Source: Rhodoblastus sp963703385
GTDB taxonomy: Bacteria > Pseudomonadota > Alphaproteobacteria > Rhizobiales > Beijerinckiaceae
Assembly (NCBI GenBank): GCA_963703385.1
Contig: OY969816.1
Span: 1,240,001-1,304,000 of the forward strand
DNA: 64,000 nucleotides
Direction: 5' to 3'
Shown here piece by piece: positions 35,123 through 43,671 of the stretch (the stretch's first letter is position 1; the number at the start of each line of letters is the position of its first letter). The translations under genes and the position numbers were made by a program. The notes beneath the pieces are model-generated. The model searched no databases. It was not told the DNA's origin and worked only from the letters and a program-made list of their open reading frames with translations.

Positions 35123-35393
35123 CCAAGGGGCGTCGACGCGAGGATAAACAAGCCATGCGCGGCCGCGACGGCCCTGCGCACAGCACGCGCCGGAAGACTT
35201 TCGACCTTCTTCATTCTCGTTCTCCCTGGCCCGCGCGAGGGTGTCGCGATTGCGATTGGAAGCGCCATGGTAACGGGCCGCCCACCGCGACAAAATCGAA
35301 ACTTGGTCGACTTGCCGGGCGGCGCGGCGGCGCCCATCCTGTCAAGCGAGGCGCGGCGACCGGACGATTTCAATTTGCGCCCTGGAGATTTCG

Positions 35394-36238
35394 ATGCGCG
35401 CGGTCCTTCCATACCTGCTTTCGGCCCTGGCTATTTTTTCGGCAGGCCCGGTCATGGCTCAGGAACCGCGCGGCGATTCGTCGGTCGATGTGGCGCTGAT
35501 CGTCTCCATCGACGTGTCCGGCTCGGTGAACGCGCAACGCTACCAGCTGCAAATGGATGGCGTCGCCAAGGCGCTGGAGGACCCAGCCGTCGCCGCGGCG
35601 ATGTTGGGTGGCCCCCACGGAAGCATCATGTTCGCCATGGTCGAATGGTCGGAACGGGCGAGGGCGGTCATTCCCTGGACGCGCCTCGCCGCGCAAGCCG
35701 ACATATCGGCGCTTGCCGCGCGGGTGCGACGCACGCCGCGCGTGGCCGGCGAATTCACCTGCGTCGCCCATATGATGGCTTATGTTCACGATCTCGTCGT
35801 CCCGACCTTGCCGGGCAAGGCGAGCCGCGTGGTGATGGACGTGTCCGGCGACGGAATCGACAATTGCGACGGCGACGTCGCCACCGGCGCGCGGCGCGAC
35901 GAACTGGTCGCGGCCGGCTTGACGATCAACGGCCTGCCGATCAACGAAGGCGATCCCAATGAGCCGCTGCGCGCCGGCGCTTTCCGGGCGCCGGGCGCCC
36001 GTTCGAGAACCGCATGTTGCACGCCGGCGAGATCCAGACGCTGGAGCCCTGGTACCGAAAATATGTGATTGGCGGCCCGGCCGCCTTTGTGCTGCCCGCC
36101 CATGGCTATGGCGATTTCGCCAGCGCCATCCGGCAGAAATTCACGATGGAGATCAGCGCCATCCCCAAAAGGCCCGCCGGACCGGCGAACCGATCCCGCA
36201 AAAGCGCGGTCGCCCGAGGCCTTGCCGGTCAGTCGTGA
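35394..36238 (+). CDS. DUF1194 (von Willebrand A-like) secreted protein, frame interrupted
   Basis: A signal peptide (MRAVLPYLLSALAIFSAGPVMA) is followed by a von Willebrand A-like domain with the metal-site pattern VSIDVSGSVNAQRY and later VVMDVSGDGIDNC, as in DUF1194. The first frame runs off into an arginine-rich stretch after LPINEGDPNEPL; the adjacent frame continues with FENRMLHAGEIQTLEPWYR and YVIGGPAAFVLPAHGYGDF, the normal end of the family, to a stop at 36238. So one base is missing near 35970-36010. The protein is probably periplasmic and binds a divalent metal through its MIDAS-like site; its role is unknown. Its end overlaps the next gene, on the other strand, by about 10 bases. 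Confidence 0.78.
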
Positions 36239-36471
36239 CGCCGCTGCCGATCATGGCGCGCGCGATGGCAGTCGCTGCGCATGGCGCAGGAAATGTTCGG
36301 ACCCGCCGAAAAGCCGATGACCCCTCCGGCGACGAGCCCAACCGGCCCCGCGACCAGCGCGCCCGCGCCGGCGCCGAGGACGCCGTCGACCACGCGGTTG
36401 TCGGCATGGGCCATGGTGGCCATGAGCGATAGTCCGAACGCCGAAACAAAGGCCAACACGGCCCTCAACAT
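36229..36471 (-). CDS. Small secreted glycine-rich protein
   Basis: An 80-residue product from an ATG at 36471 (an ATG at 36486 is also possible). It has a signal peptide, MLRAVLAFVSAFGLSLMATMAHA, and then GVLGAGAGALVAGPVGLVAGG, a glycine-zipper-like hydrophobic stretch that could insert in or pack against a membrane. The C-terminus is short, basic and histidine-rich with two cysteines. No function is known. It is transcribed toward the DUF1194 gene. Confidence 0.55.
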   Translation of the reverse strand: MLRAVLAFVSAFGLSLMATMAHADNRVVDGVLGAGAGALVAGPVGLVAGGVIGFSAGPNISCAMRSDCHRARHDRQRRHD

Positions 36472-36632
36472 GCGCGAATCCTCCATTCGAAATAAAGCCA
36501 AGTTCGTGTCTCAACGCCGTGTCCAAATTAAGACCCTTGCGCGCTGTCGCCGACATGCGGTCGCGCCAAGCGATTCGTTGCGGGCGCGCCGAGAAATGTT
36601 TATCTGGAACGAAACATTTACCGGAACCCGCC

Positions 36633-37607
36633 ATGGCCGTTGTGCTCGACCTCCTCAATGACGATCCTCGCAAGGGGAGCGAATCGCGCCCGCGCCATCC
36701 GGAAAAGGCCCACCGGCCCGATCAGCCGATCGCCCGCAAGCCGGAATGGATTCGGGTCAAGGCGCCGGGTTCCGCCGGCTGGGCGGAGACCAACGCCATC
36801 GTCAAGGCCAACAAGCTGGTCACGGTCTGCGAGGAGGCCGGCTGCCCGAATATGGGCGAGTGCTGGGACAAGAAGCACGCCACCTTCATGATCATGGGCG
36901 ACGTCTGCACCCGCGCCTGCGCCTTCTGCAACGTCAAGACCGGCCTGCCCGCGCCGCTCGACGCGGGCGAGCCAGCCCATATCGGCGAGGCGACGGCTCG
37001 GCTTGGTTTGAAACATGTCGTCGTCACCTCGGTCGATCGCGACGATCTCGACGACGGCGGCGCCGCTCATTTCGCTTACGTGATCGCGGCGATCCGCGCG
37101 GCGAGCCCGGAAACGACGATCGAGATTCTGACCCCCGATTTTTTGCGCAAGCCGGGCGCGCTGGAGGCAGTCGTCGCGGCCAGGCCGGACGTGTTCAACC
37201 ACAATCTCGAAACCGTGCCGTCGAATTATCTCACGGTGCGGCCCGGCGCCCGTTATTTTCACTCGCTGCGCCTGCTCCAGCGGGTGAAGGAGCTGGACCC
37301 CCAGATTTTCACCAAGTCCGGGATCATGCTGGGCCTGGGTGAGACGCGCAACGAGGTCCTGCAATTGATGGATGACTTGCGCTCGGCCGAGGTCGAGTTT
37401 CTGACCATCGGCCAATATCTGCAGCCGACCAAAAAACATCATCCGGTCAAGGAATTCGTGCGGCCGGAGCAGTTCAAGGCCTATGAATCGATCGCCTACG
37501 CCAAGGGTTTTTTGCTGGTGGCCGCTTCGCCGCTGACGCGCTCGTCGCACCACGCCGGCGAGGATTTCGAACGCTTGCGCGCCCGCCGGCGCGCCGAGCG
37601 CGGGTGA
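36633..37607 (+). CDS. lipA: Lipoyl synthase LipA
   Basis: A 324-residue radical SAM enzyme that inserts two sulfurs into octanoyl groups bound to the lipoyl domains of E2 and GcvH proteins. The auxiliary 4Fe-4S cluster motif CEEAGCPNMGEC precedes the radical-SAM motif CTRACAFCN, and the C-terminal RSSHHAGEDF carries the conserved serine that ligates the auxiliary cluster. The ATG at 36633 gives MAVVLDLLNDDP; a frame opening earlier is shadow. It is followed after 7 bases by a Coq10-like gene, a pair common in Hyphomicrobiales. Confidence 0.96.
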   Translation: MAVVLDLLNDDPRKGSESRPRHPEKAHRPDQPIARKPEWIRVKAPGSAGWAETNAIVKANKLVTVCEEAGCPNMGECWDKKHATFMIMGDVCTRACAFCNVKTGLPAPLDAGEPAHIGEATARLGLKHVVVTSVDRDDLDDGGAAHFAYVIAAIRAASPETTIEILTPDFLRKPGALEAVVAARPDVFNHNLETVPSNYLTVRPGARYFHSLRLLQRVKELDPQIFTKSGIMLGLGETRNEVLQLMDDLRSAEVEFLTIGQYLQPTKKHHPVKEFVRPEQFKAYESIAYAKGFLLVAASPLTRSSHHAGEDFERLRARRRAERG

Positions 37608-37614
37608 GCGGGCG

Positions 37615-38070
37615 ATGCCGAGCTTCCGCACCAGCCATGTGGTGAATCACACGCCGGAGCAAATGTTCGAACTGGTGGCGGATGTCGAATCCTATCCGCA
37701 GTTCGTGCCGCTCTGTCAGACTCTGCGGGTGCGCCGGCGTTTTTCCGGCGCCGATGACGCCGAGATCGTGGTGGCCGAGATGGAGGTCGGCTACAAGGCG
37801 ATCCGGGAGCGGTTCACCAGCCGCGTGGCGCTCGATCGCGCCGGACGGCGAATCAATGTCGAATATGTCGACGGGCCGTTCAGCCATCTGGAAAATGTCT
37901 GGTGGTTCAGCGACGCCGAAGACGGCAAATGCCGGATCGAATTCTACATCGCCTATGAATTCCGCAACCGGATGCTGGCGACGCTGATGGGCTCGATGTT
38001 CGACGCCGCTTTCAGGAAATTCGCCTCGGCCTTCGAGACGCGCGCCGATCAGATTTTCCGCCCGGCTTGA
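37615..38070 (+). CDS. Coq10/RatA-type START-domain protein
   Basis: A 151-residue polyketide-cyclase/START-like protein. It shows the family start TSHVVNHTPEQMFELVADVESYPQFVPLC and the end MLATLMGSMFDAAFRKFASAFETRA. Relatives are mitochondrial Coq10, which binds ubiquinone, and bacterial RatA. In this lipA context a quinone-chaperone role is more likely than toxin activity, but that is inference. A strong terminator follows directly. Confidence 0.88.
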   Translation: MPSFRTSHVVNHTPEQMFELVADVESYPQFVPLCQTLRVRRRFSGADDAEIVVAEMEVGYKAIRERFTSRVALDRAGRRINVEYVDGPFSHLENVWWFSDAEDGKCRIEFYIAYEFRNRMLATLMGSMFDAAFRKFASAFETRADQIFRPA

Positions 38071-38105
38071 TTTTCGTCTCGGTCCCGGAAACAGTTAAAA
38101 AAAGT

Positions 38106-38140
38106 GGCCCCGTCGCCTGATGCGTACGGGGCCTTTTTTT
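38106..38140 (+). terminator. Rho-independent terminator after lipA operon
   Basis: A perfect 8-bp stem, GGCCCCGT (38106-38113) with ACGGGGCC (38125-38132), is followed by a run of eight T. It ends the lipA/Coq10-like transcript. Confidence 0.95.
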
Positions 38141-38818
38141 CGCTCAATGCGAATTCTGATGATGATCAGATGTTTGTGCGGAAATTTCCGCTATGAAGCT
38201 CGATATGTTGCGTTGATTGGCGTCTCCCGTCGATGAGGCCATTTCCGAGTTGCCGCCCTGCAGTAGCGTCAAGACGCTGCGCCAAGGCGAGTGGCGCCGG
38301 ACGTGGCGAGCTGAGGTGGAAGTCATCCTTCCTCGCGTCCCGATCCTCCTCGCAGTCAAAACTTGAACTCTACACAATGTGCAAATGCGCCAAAGCGTAA
38401 GCCAAGCAAGCGACCGCGAATGGTTTCGGCTGGTCGAACAATCAACGGGACAAGGGCGTTTTAAGTCTTGTCGCTCTATTGACTATATCGATCGGGTTAT
38501 TGCCCGTCGGGCAGGTTCGTAGCCTGTCGGCGCTCTCCCTGGCCTCAAAACGGCACCGCACGTCTTCGGATCAAGGCTGCAACATTAGTAATGTGTGACA
38601 TCTTTTTGCCTCGCGTCAATAGACGATTTCAAGCCAGCGCAATTTGTGAACAGGGGTCGGCGCGGCCTTTTTGAAAATAGCGGCCGCAGGAGCCGTTGCG
38701 CCCAAGGAAAGCTCGTAACCGGTCCAAGGCGCGTGTCGTGATGCGGACTGAACGGGCCGAGCCATGCGGCGACGCGAGCCCGGTTGGCGCCGGCTTCCGA
38801 CCGCGCCGCGCCAGCGGC
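38141..38818. other. Long intergenic region without a supported gene
   Basis: About 680 bases. Several short frames occur on the minus strand (38144-38377, 38616-38829), but none has a recognisable domain or a good ribosome site. The base composition is slightly lower in GC than that of neighbouring genes. I see no tRNA, repeat or hairpin beyond the terminator at its left edge. A small RNA or degraded gene is possible. Confidence 0.5.
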
Positions 38819-38980
38819 TCAAATGCCATTGGCGACGTTCAAATAATACTGGTTCAGTTGGCTTCCGACATAGCTCATGCCGGAAATGACGGCGATGGCG
38901 ACCAACACGCCCAGCAACGCGTATTCCATCGCGGTCGCCGCGGCCTCGTCGGCAAGGAAATTTCGGATCAATCGCTGCAC
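38819..38980 (-). CDS. Flp/Fap-type pilin
   Basis: A 53-residue pilin precursor from a GTG at 38980 preceded by AAGGA. The sequence LIRNFLADEAAATAMEYALLG has the charged leader, Glu and Tyr of Flp pilins (the prepilin motif G/A-x4-E-Y); processing by a TadV-like peptidase is expected in A-x-A-M-E-Y. One hydrophobic helix follows (LGVLVAIAVISGMSYVG). Flp pilins form Tad pili used in surface attachment. No tad/cpa genes are in this window, so this is an isolated pilin gene. Confidence 0.85.
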   Translation of the reverse strand: MQRLIRNFLADEAAATAMEYALLGVLVAIAVISGMSYVGSQLNQYYLNVANGI

Positions 38981-39348
38981 GGGCGTTTCCTTAAACCGAG
39001 GAACCGGGACATTAGGTAGCGGGAGCCCGCTTGGGTTCATGCAACCAGAAGGCGATTAATAGGTCATTACGATGAAAGGTTGCATTTTACTGCATGCTTC
39101 ATCGCTCGGTTCGAGCGGTTAAGACAATCTTGTTGTTGCGCCGCGCGGGCCTTTGCGCTGTCATCCCGCCGCCGTCATTTTCGGCGCGCCGGGATGGCGC
39201 TTCGTTGCGCGCGGGATAGAATGATGCGATTGGACGCCCCCGCGTCCGCGCATCGCGCATTGGGTCGGCGTCCGTCGCGCATCATGGCGCGAAAGCCTTG
39301 TGGCGCAAGAATTTTCGGCGCTCCTGGCGCGGAGAGGGCAGGTTCGAG
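38981..39348. promoter_or_regulatory. Divergent intergenic region, pilin and modE-like genes
   Basis: About 370 bases holding the upstream regions of the Flp pilin (minus) and the ModE-family gene (plus). Around 39058-39115 it is less GC-rich, with TTGCATTTTACTGCATGC, a candidate promoter or operator area. No gene is supported, although frames run into it from both sides. Confidence 0.45.
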
Positions 39349-40140
39349 ATGACGGGCAACAAGATCAGCGCTCTGCTTGCGCTGCACAGCGAGGGGCGTT
39401 TCCTTGTCGGCCACGATCGGATCGGGCTGCTCGAGAAGGTGGCCGATTTCGGCAGCATCGCCAAGGCGGCTCAGGCGACCGGATTCAGCTACAAGACCGC
39501 GTGGGATTCGGTGAATGCGGTAAACAATCTGCTGCCGACGCCGGCCTTTCGCACCCGGCCCGGCGGGCGCTCCGGCGGCGGCGCCGAGGTCACCGAGGAG
39601 GGCCGCCGCCTGATCGCGACCTTCCGTCGCCTGGAGGACAAGCTCTCGCGCATTTCGAATCTCATCGCGGAGGAAGGGCTCGAAGGGCAGGAAGAGGCGC
39701 TGCTCTGGGCTCTCGGCGTCCGGATCTCGACCCGCAACGTCTTCCAGACCGAAGTGAGCGAGGTGAAGCGCTGGACGGTTGATGTCGAGGTCGTCCTGAA
39801 ATTCGGGGAAGACAAGATCATGCTGGCGATCGTCACCAATTCGGCCGCCGACGAGCTCGAACTCGCGCGGGGCAGGAGAGTCCTGGCGCTGGTCAAGGCC
39901 CCGTTCTTTCGGCTCCACGCGCCCGAGCGGGCGCTGGAGGCCGGCCGCAATTGCTTCGCCGGCGAGGTGGTGGAGCGCACGGACGCCGAGCGCAACAGCG
40001 AAATTCGGCTGGACATCGGCCACGGCAAGACGCTACACGCTGTGGCGCCGCGTCAGACGGTCGAAGACCTAGGCCTTGAGGTGGGCGCAAGCGCCGTGGC
40101 GACTGTCGATCCGAGCCAGGTGATCCTGGCTGTCAACTGA
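39349..40140 (+). CDS. ModE-type transcriptional regulator with TOBE domains
   Basis: A 263-residue protein. The N-terminal winged helix-turn-helix has LLEKVADFGSIAKAAQATGFSYKTAWDSV and an FRTRPGGRSGGGAEVTEEG wing, as in ModE. Two TOBE/Mop-like segments follow (STRNVFQTEVSEVKRWTV and GASAVATVDPSQVILAV). ModE binds molybdate or tungstate and switches molybdenum genes. No modABC is adjacent; instead a transporter of the NRAMP superfamily and a cupin follow within 24 and 7 bases, so this copy probably regulates that operon. The start MTGNKIS at 39349 is chosen because it precedes the DNA-binding domain directly. Confidence 0.87.
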   Translation: MTGNKISALLALHSEGRFLVGHDRIGLLEKVADFGSIAKAAQATGFSYKTAWDSVNAVNNLLPTPAFRTRPGGRSGGGAEVTEEGRRLIATFRRLEDKLSRISNLIAEEGLEGQEEALLWALGVRISTRNVFQTEVSEVKRWTVDVEVVLKFGEDKIMLAIVTNSAADELELARGRRVLALVKAPFFRLHAPERALEAGRNCFAGEVVERTDAERNSEIRLDIGHGKTLHAVAPRQTVEDLGLEVGASAVATVDPSQVILAVN

Positions 40141-40164
40141 CGTGCGAGAGACCGAAAGCTCGGC

Positions 40165-41424
40165 ATGGATTCGGAAGCGGGCGGCGCCGCCGCGAGACGC
40201 AACAGCTTTTTTCTTCATCTGGCGGCCTGGGGGCCTGGCCTTCTGGTGATGCTCGCCGACACCGACGCCGGCAATGTCGTGGCCGCCGCGCAAGCCGGAG
40301 CGCAATGGAAATTCCGCCTCCTGCCTCTGATCCTCGCTCTGATCCCGGCTCTCTATCTGGTGCAGGAGTTGTCGGCGCGCCTTGGCCTGTTCACCGGCCA
40401 GGGATTCGGGGAGTTGGCGCGGAAGCGTTTCGGCAGGGGCGTGGCGTCGATCGCGCTGGCGGGCCTCGCGCTGGCGGCCTTCGGCACGCTGATCACGGAA
40501 TTTACCGCCTTTGCGGGAGTAGGCGAACTTTACGGCTTCTCCCGTAGCGTCAGCATTCCGGTTACCGGCCTTGCCCTGCTCGCGGTGGCGGCGTCGGGCT
40601 CCTATCGCAAGGTCGAGCGGGTGGCGTTGGTTTTCGGCTTGTTCGAAGGCGCCTTTCTCATAGCCGCCTGGAAAGCGCACCCCAACCCTGTCGCTATGGC
40701 GAGCGATTTTCTGCACATGCCCTTCGGCGACAGCGGCTTTTGGTTTCTGGCGGCCGCAATCGTCGGCGCGGTCTTCAATCCCTGGATGGTGTTTTTCCAG
40801 CAGGCGGTGACAGCGCGCCTGCGCCTGCCGCCCGAGGATTTCGCCGCCGTCCGCGCCGATACGGCGGTCGGGGCGGTCCTCACCCAGGTTGTCATGGGCG
40901 CCGTTCTCGTCGCCGCCGCCGCGGCGCTCTATAGCGGCGACGGCGTCAAGAGCCTCGGCAGCGTCGGCGAGGTCGGCGAGGCGCTCAGCGCGTCTTTGGG
41001 ACGCGACAACGCCCTTCTGATCTATAGCCTCGGCGTGCTCGGAGCTTCCTTCGCGGCGGCCATCGTCGCCTCGCTTGCTTTGGCCTGGGGCGCCGCCGAG
41101 GTGTTTTCGACCCCGAGACTGAAATCCTCCGGCGCCGAGGCCGGCCTGTTCGACTCGCGGCGCTTCATGGCGCTCTACGTCGTGAGCGTGGGCGCGGCGG
41201 CTGCGATTGTCGGCTTTACGCGCGATCTGGTCTGGCTCAACATTGCGGCCCAGGTCGCCAACGCCCTGATTTTCCCGCTGGTCGTCGGCCTCCTGATCGT
41301 CTTTGCGGCGAAGATGCTCCCGCCGCCAATGCGCCTGCGCGGATTGCGGCTCACGATCATGATCATCCTGGGCGTCAGTGTCGGCGTCATTGGCCTGATC
41401 GGGACCGTCGCCGGCTTTATGTGA
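40165..41424 (+). CDS. NRAMP-superfamily transporter with altered metal-site motifs
   Basis: A 419-residue membrane protein with about eleven hydrophobic spans. Span 1 has GPGLLVMLADTDAGNVV: DAGN stands where NRAMP proteins have DPGN. The span-6 equivalent reads AIVGAVFNPWMVFFQQAV, so the MPH segment that provides the transition-metal-binding Met is replaced by NPWM. Transition-metal selectivity may therefore be changed, as in NRAMP-related magnesium or aluminium carriers. Its gene follows a ModE-type regulator by 24 bases, and a cupin gene follows by 7 bases. The substrate is unknown; a metal ion is likely. Confidence 0.8.
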   Translation: MDSEAGGAAARRNSFFLHLAAWGPGLLVMLADTDAGNVVAAAQAGAQWKFRLLPLILALIPALYLVQELSARLGLFTGQGFGELARKRFGRGVASIALAGLALAAFGTLITEFTAFAGVGELYGFSRSVSIPVTGLALLAVAASGSYRKVERVALVFGLFEGAFLIAAWKAHPNPVAMASDFLHMPFGDSGFWFLAAAIVGAVFNPWMVFFQQAVTARLRLPPEDFAAVRADTAVGAVLTQVVMGAVLVAAAAALYSGDGVKSLGSVGEVGEALSASLGRDNALLIYSLGVLGASFAAAIVASLALAWGAAEVFSTPRLKSSGAEAGLFDSRRFMALYVVSVGAAAAIVGFTRDLVWLNIAAQVANALIFPLVVGLLIVFAAKMLPPPMRLRGLRLTIMIILGVSVGVIGLIGTVAGFM

Positions 41425-41431
41425 GGAACCG

Positions 41432-41770
41432 TTGGTCAAAGTCGGCAATCTCTTTGCAGGCCTTCCGACGATTCTCGTCGAGGAAGAAACAACAATCCTC
41501 TCACGGCTTCCGGGAGCGCGCATCGAGCGTATCGTGTCAACCGGTCAGGCCAGTCCGCCCGGCTTCTGGTACGATCAGGCCTGGACCGAATGGGTGGTCG
41601 TGCTGGCGGGCGCGGCGGGCCTGCTGATCGAGGGCGAGGACGCGCCGCGCCAACTGCGTTCCGGCGATTTTCTGGAAATTCCCGCCCATGTCCGCCATCG
41701 CGTCGCCTGGACCGACGCAAGCCGGCCGACTCTCTGGCTCGCCGTGCATGGTGAAAAAATCCCTGCCTGA
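41432..41770 (+). CDS. Small cupin-domain protein
   Basis: A 112-residue single-domain cupin starting at a TTG at 41432 behind GAGGAAC. The core reads FWYDQAWTEWVVVLAGAAGLLIEGE and GDFLEIPAHVRHRVAWTD; the second cupin motif keeps histidines (HVRHR) but the first lacks the usual HxH. It may bind a metal or a small ligand. It is the last gene of the ModE/NRAMP-like operon and might sense or carry the transported ion; this is inference. Confidence 0.75.
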   Translation: MVKVGNLFAGLPTILVEEETTILSRLPGARIERIVSTGQASPPGFWYDQAWTEWVVVLAGAAGLLIEGEDAPRQLRSGDFLEIPAHVRHRVAWTDASRPTLWLAVHGEKIPA

Positions 41771-41954
41771 TCGCCGGCAAAGCGCTGCAATCGTCTGACC
41801 CGCCGTAAAACATCGCCAAAATCGGCCCGCGCCAGGCGGCATTTGATTAAAATGCGCGCTTTTCCTTTTCGCCGCCCGCAACCCGCGCCGCCCGAGGATC
41901 GCTCCCGACAAGACGGATTGTTCGGGTTCGTCGCAACGGGATGCGAGACGGGTC

Positions 41955-42584
41955 ATGTCGCGAATTGCTGCGTTCTTCCTTTCGGCTTCGCTGGCCTTCG
42001 CCAGCGGCGTGGCGCAGGCGGGCGGCGGCTTGCCCGCCAGCAGCTTCGCCCTGGTCGGCGGCGAAACCTCGATCCCCTATGGCTGGATCGATTTCTGCCA
42101 GCGCCGGCCGCGCGAATGTTCGCAGCCCGCTCTGCCCGCGCGCGACGTGGCGCTGAACGCCGCAACCTGGCGCACGCTCAACCAGATCAACCGTCAGGTC
42201 AATTCGGCGATCGAGCCAGTCTCCAATTACGATCATTGGGGCACCATGCTCGACCATTGGGATTATCCCACTGACGGCAAGGGCGATTGCAAGATTTACG
42301 CGCTCTACAAGCGCAAGCTGCTGATCGAACGCGGCTTTCCACGGCAGGCCGTGCTGATGACCATCGTCCGCGATCTCGAAGGCCAGGGCCACGCCATCCT
42401 CACGGTCAAGACCGACCATGGCGATTTCATCCTCGACAACCTGACCGACCGCATCCGCCCGTGGACCGCGACCGGCTATCGCTACGTCAAGCGCCAGTCG
42501 CAGCAAGACCCGAATGTCTGGGAGTCCTATGCGGGCGCGGCGCCGATGGTCGCATCGCATGGCGGCGTGGCGCGGGTCAATTAG
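41955..42584 (+). CDS. Bacterial transglutaminase-like cysteine peptidase (periplasmic)
   Basis: A 209-residue exported protein with the signal MSRIAAFFLSASLAFASGVAQA. The catalytic triad is visible: Cys in GDCKIYALYKR, His in GHAILTVKT and Asp in FILDNLTDRI. This is the BTLCP (DUF920) family, related to LapG, which in some bacteria cleaves a surface adhesin under cyclic-di-GMP control. No LapD-like partner is adjacent, so the substrate is unknown. The gene ends tail to tail with a P1 peptidase gene, overlapping by 4 bases. Confidence 0.88.
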   Translation: MSRIAAFFLSASLAFASGVAQAGGGLPASSFALVGGETSIPYGWIDFCQRRPRECSQPALPARDVALNAATWRTLNQINRQVNSAIEPVSNYDHWGTMLDHWDYPTDGKGDCKIYALYKRKLLIERGFPRQAVLMTIVRDLEGQGHAILTVKTDHGDFILDNLTDRIRPWTATGYRYVKRQSQQDPNVWESYAGAAPMVASHGGVARVN

Positions 42585-43582
42585 CGCGCGAATTTCTCGC
42601 GCCAGCTTCGAAGCGCGCCGGGGAAGGGCAGGGGCTCGGCCTCAAAAACCGCGCGGGCCACGGCGCGGGCGAGGCAATCGGCGGCGACGGCGCCGATCCG
42701 CGTCAGGACGATGGCGTCCACTTCGCCTTTCGCCCGTCCGGTGGCGGCGGAAAAAACCGTGTCGCCGTCCATCGCGGCGTGGACCGGGCGCAGGGCGCGC
42801 GCGAGGCCGTCCTGCGCCATGATCGCCATGCGTTTGGCCTGCGCCTTGGTCAAGGCGGCGTCGGTGGCGACAATGGCGATATTGGTGTTTCTCGGCTCGG
42901 CGCCCTTCATCTTCAGCGCCAGCGCGCCCTCGGGCAGTCTGGCTGGCCACCCCAAGCCGCCGAATTCGCCGTCGCGCTCATAAGGCGCGGCCCAGAAATG
43001 CGGGGTTTCGCCGATGGTCGCCTGACCGACGGCGTTGGCCGCGACCAGCGCGCCGACCCAAAAACCGTCCTCGGTCATGGCGCTGGCCGAGCCGAGCCCG
43101 CCCTTGAGATCGGCAAGCGTCGCGCCATGGCCGGCCCCAAAACTGCCGAGCCGGAAATCCAGCGCCGCCGAATTCAAGGCTGCTTGCGCCGCTTTTTGGC
43201 CCAGCCGCCAATAGGCCGGCTCGCCCCAGAAATCTTTTTCGCCACCATTGGCAAGATCGAAAAGAATGGCGCCGGGAACGATCGGCACGAGCTGGCCGGC
43301 GACCTCGAAGCCGCGGCCCGCCTCGCGCAGGGCGGACTGGACGCCGCCGACCGCATCGAGCCCGAAGGCCGAGCCGCCGGAGAGAACCAGCGCGTCGATT
43401 TGCTGCACCGTCATGTCGGCCTCGAGCAAGGCGGCGTCGCGCAGGCCCGGCGCGCCGCCCGAAATGGCGAGCGAAGCGGTCGCGGGCGCGTCGAAAATCA
43501 GCGCCGTGACCCCGGAGGCCAGTTTTTGGTCATGGGCCGAGCCGACCTTGACGCCGGCGACATCGGTGATCAGGTTGCGCAT
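42581..43582 (-). CDS. P1-family (DmpA/NylC-like) peptidase
   Basis: A 333-residue N-terminal-nucleophile hydrolase. It begins MRNLITDVAGVKVGSAHD, has the oxyanion-region VLSGGSAFGLDAVGGVQ, and the self-cleavage site with nucleophile Thr in PRNTNIAIVATDAALTK. The family includes DmpA aminopeptidases and the nylon-oligomer hydrolase NylC. The precursor cleaves itself before the nucleophile into two chains. The physiological substrate is not predictable. The start at 43582 is preferred to 43597 by alignment with the family's N-terminus. Confidence 0.88.
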   Translation of the reverse strand: MRNLITDVAGVKVGSAHDQKLASGVTALIFDAPATASLAISGGAPGLRDAALLEADMTVQQIDALVLSGGSAFGLDAVGGVQSALREAGRGFEVAGQLVPIVPGAILFDLANGGEKDFWGEPAYWRLGQKAAQAALNSAALDFRLGSFGAGHGATLADLKGGLGSASAMTEDGFWVGALVAANAVGQATIGETPHFWAAPYERDGEFGGLGWPARLPEGALALKMKGAEPRNTNIAIVATDAALTKAQAKRMAIMAQDGLARALRPVHAAMDGDTVFSAATGRAKGEVDAIVLTRIGAVAADCLARAVARAVFEAEPLPFPGALRSWREKFAR

Positions 43583-43671
43583 CGCGCGGCCTTTCAATTT
43601 GAAACTTCCGCCAAATTCTATCGTATAAGCCTCGATGTGGGGATTCGAGGACCGGGCGGAACGGAGAAAAG

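Larger units (their letters stand above)
34841..35393. other. Right border of the island, no supported gene
   Basis: About 550 bases without a convincing gene. It contains the inverted pair of 27-bp repeats (35004-35030 and 35096-35122), a partial half-match (GGTTACGGTGA) at 34924, and an AT-containing loop between the pair. A minus-strand frame to 35412 has no domain and its stop falls in the repeat. After about 35130 the base composition returns to that of the chromosome. Confidence 0.6.

Noticed and set aside
35101..35412. A small minus-strand gene at the island's right border
   Set aside because: No ribosome site or recognised family, and its stop falls in the 27-bp repeat, so it is probably a chance frame.
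38144..38377. A 77-codon minus-strand frame after the lipA operon terminator
   Set aside because: No domain, signal peptide or ribosome site, and biased composition; not supported as a gene.
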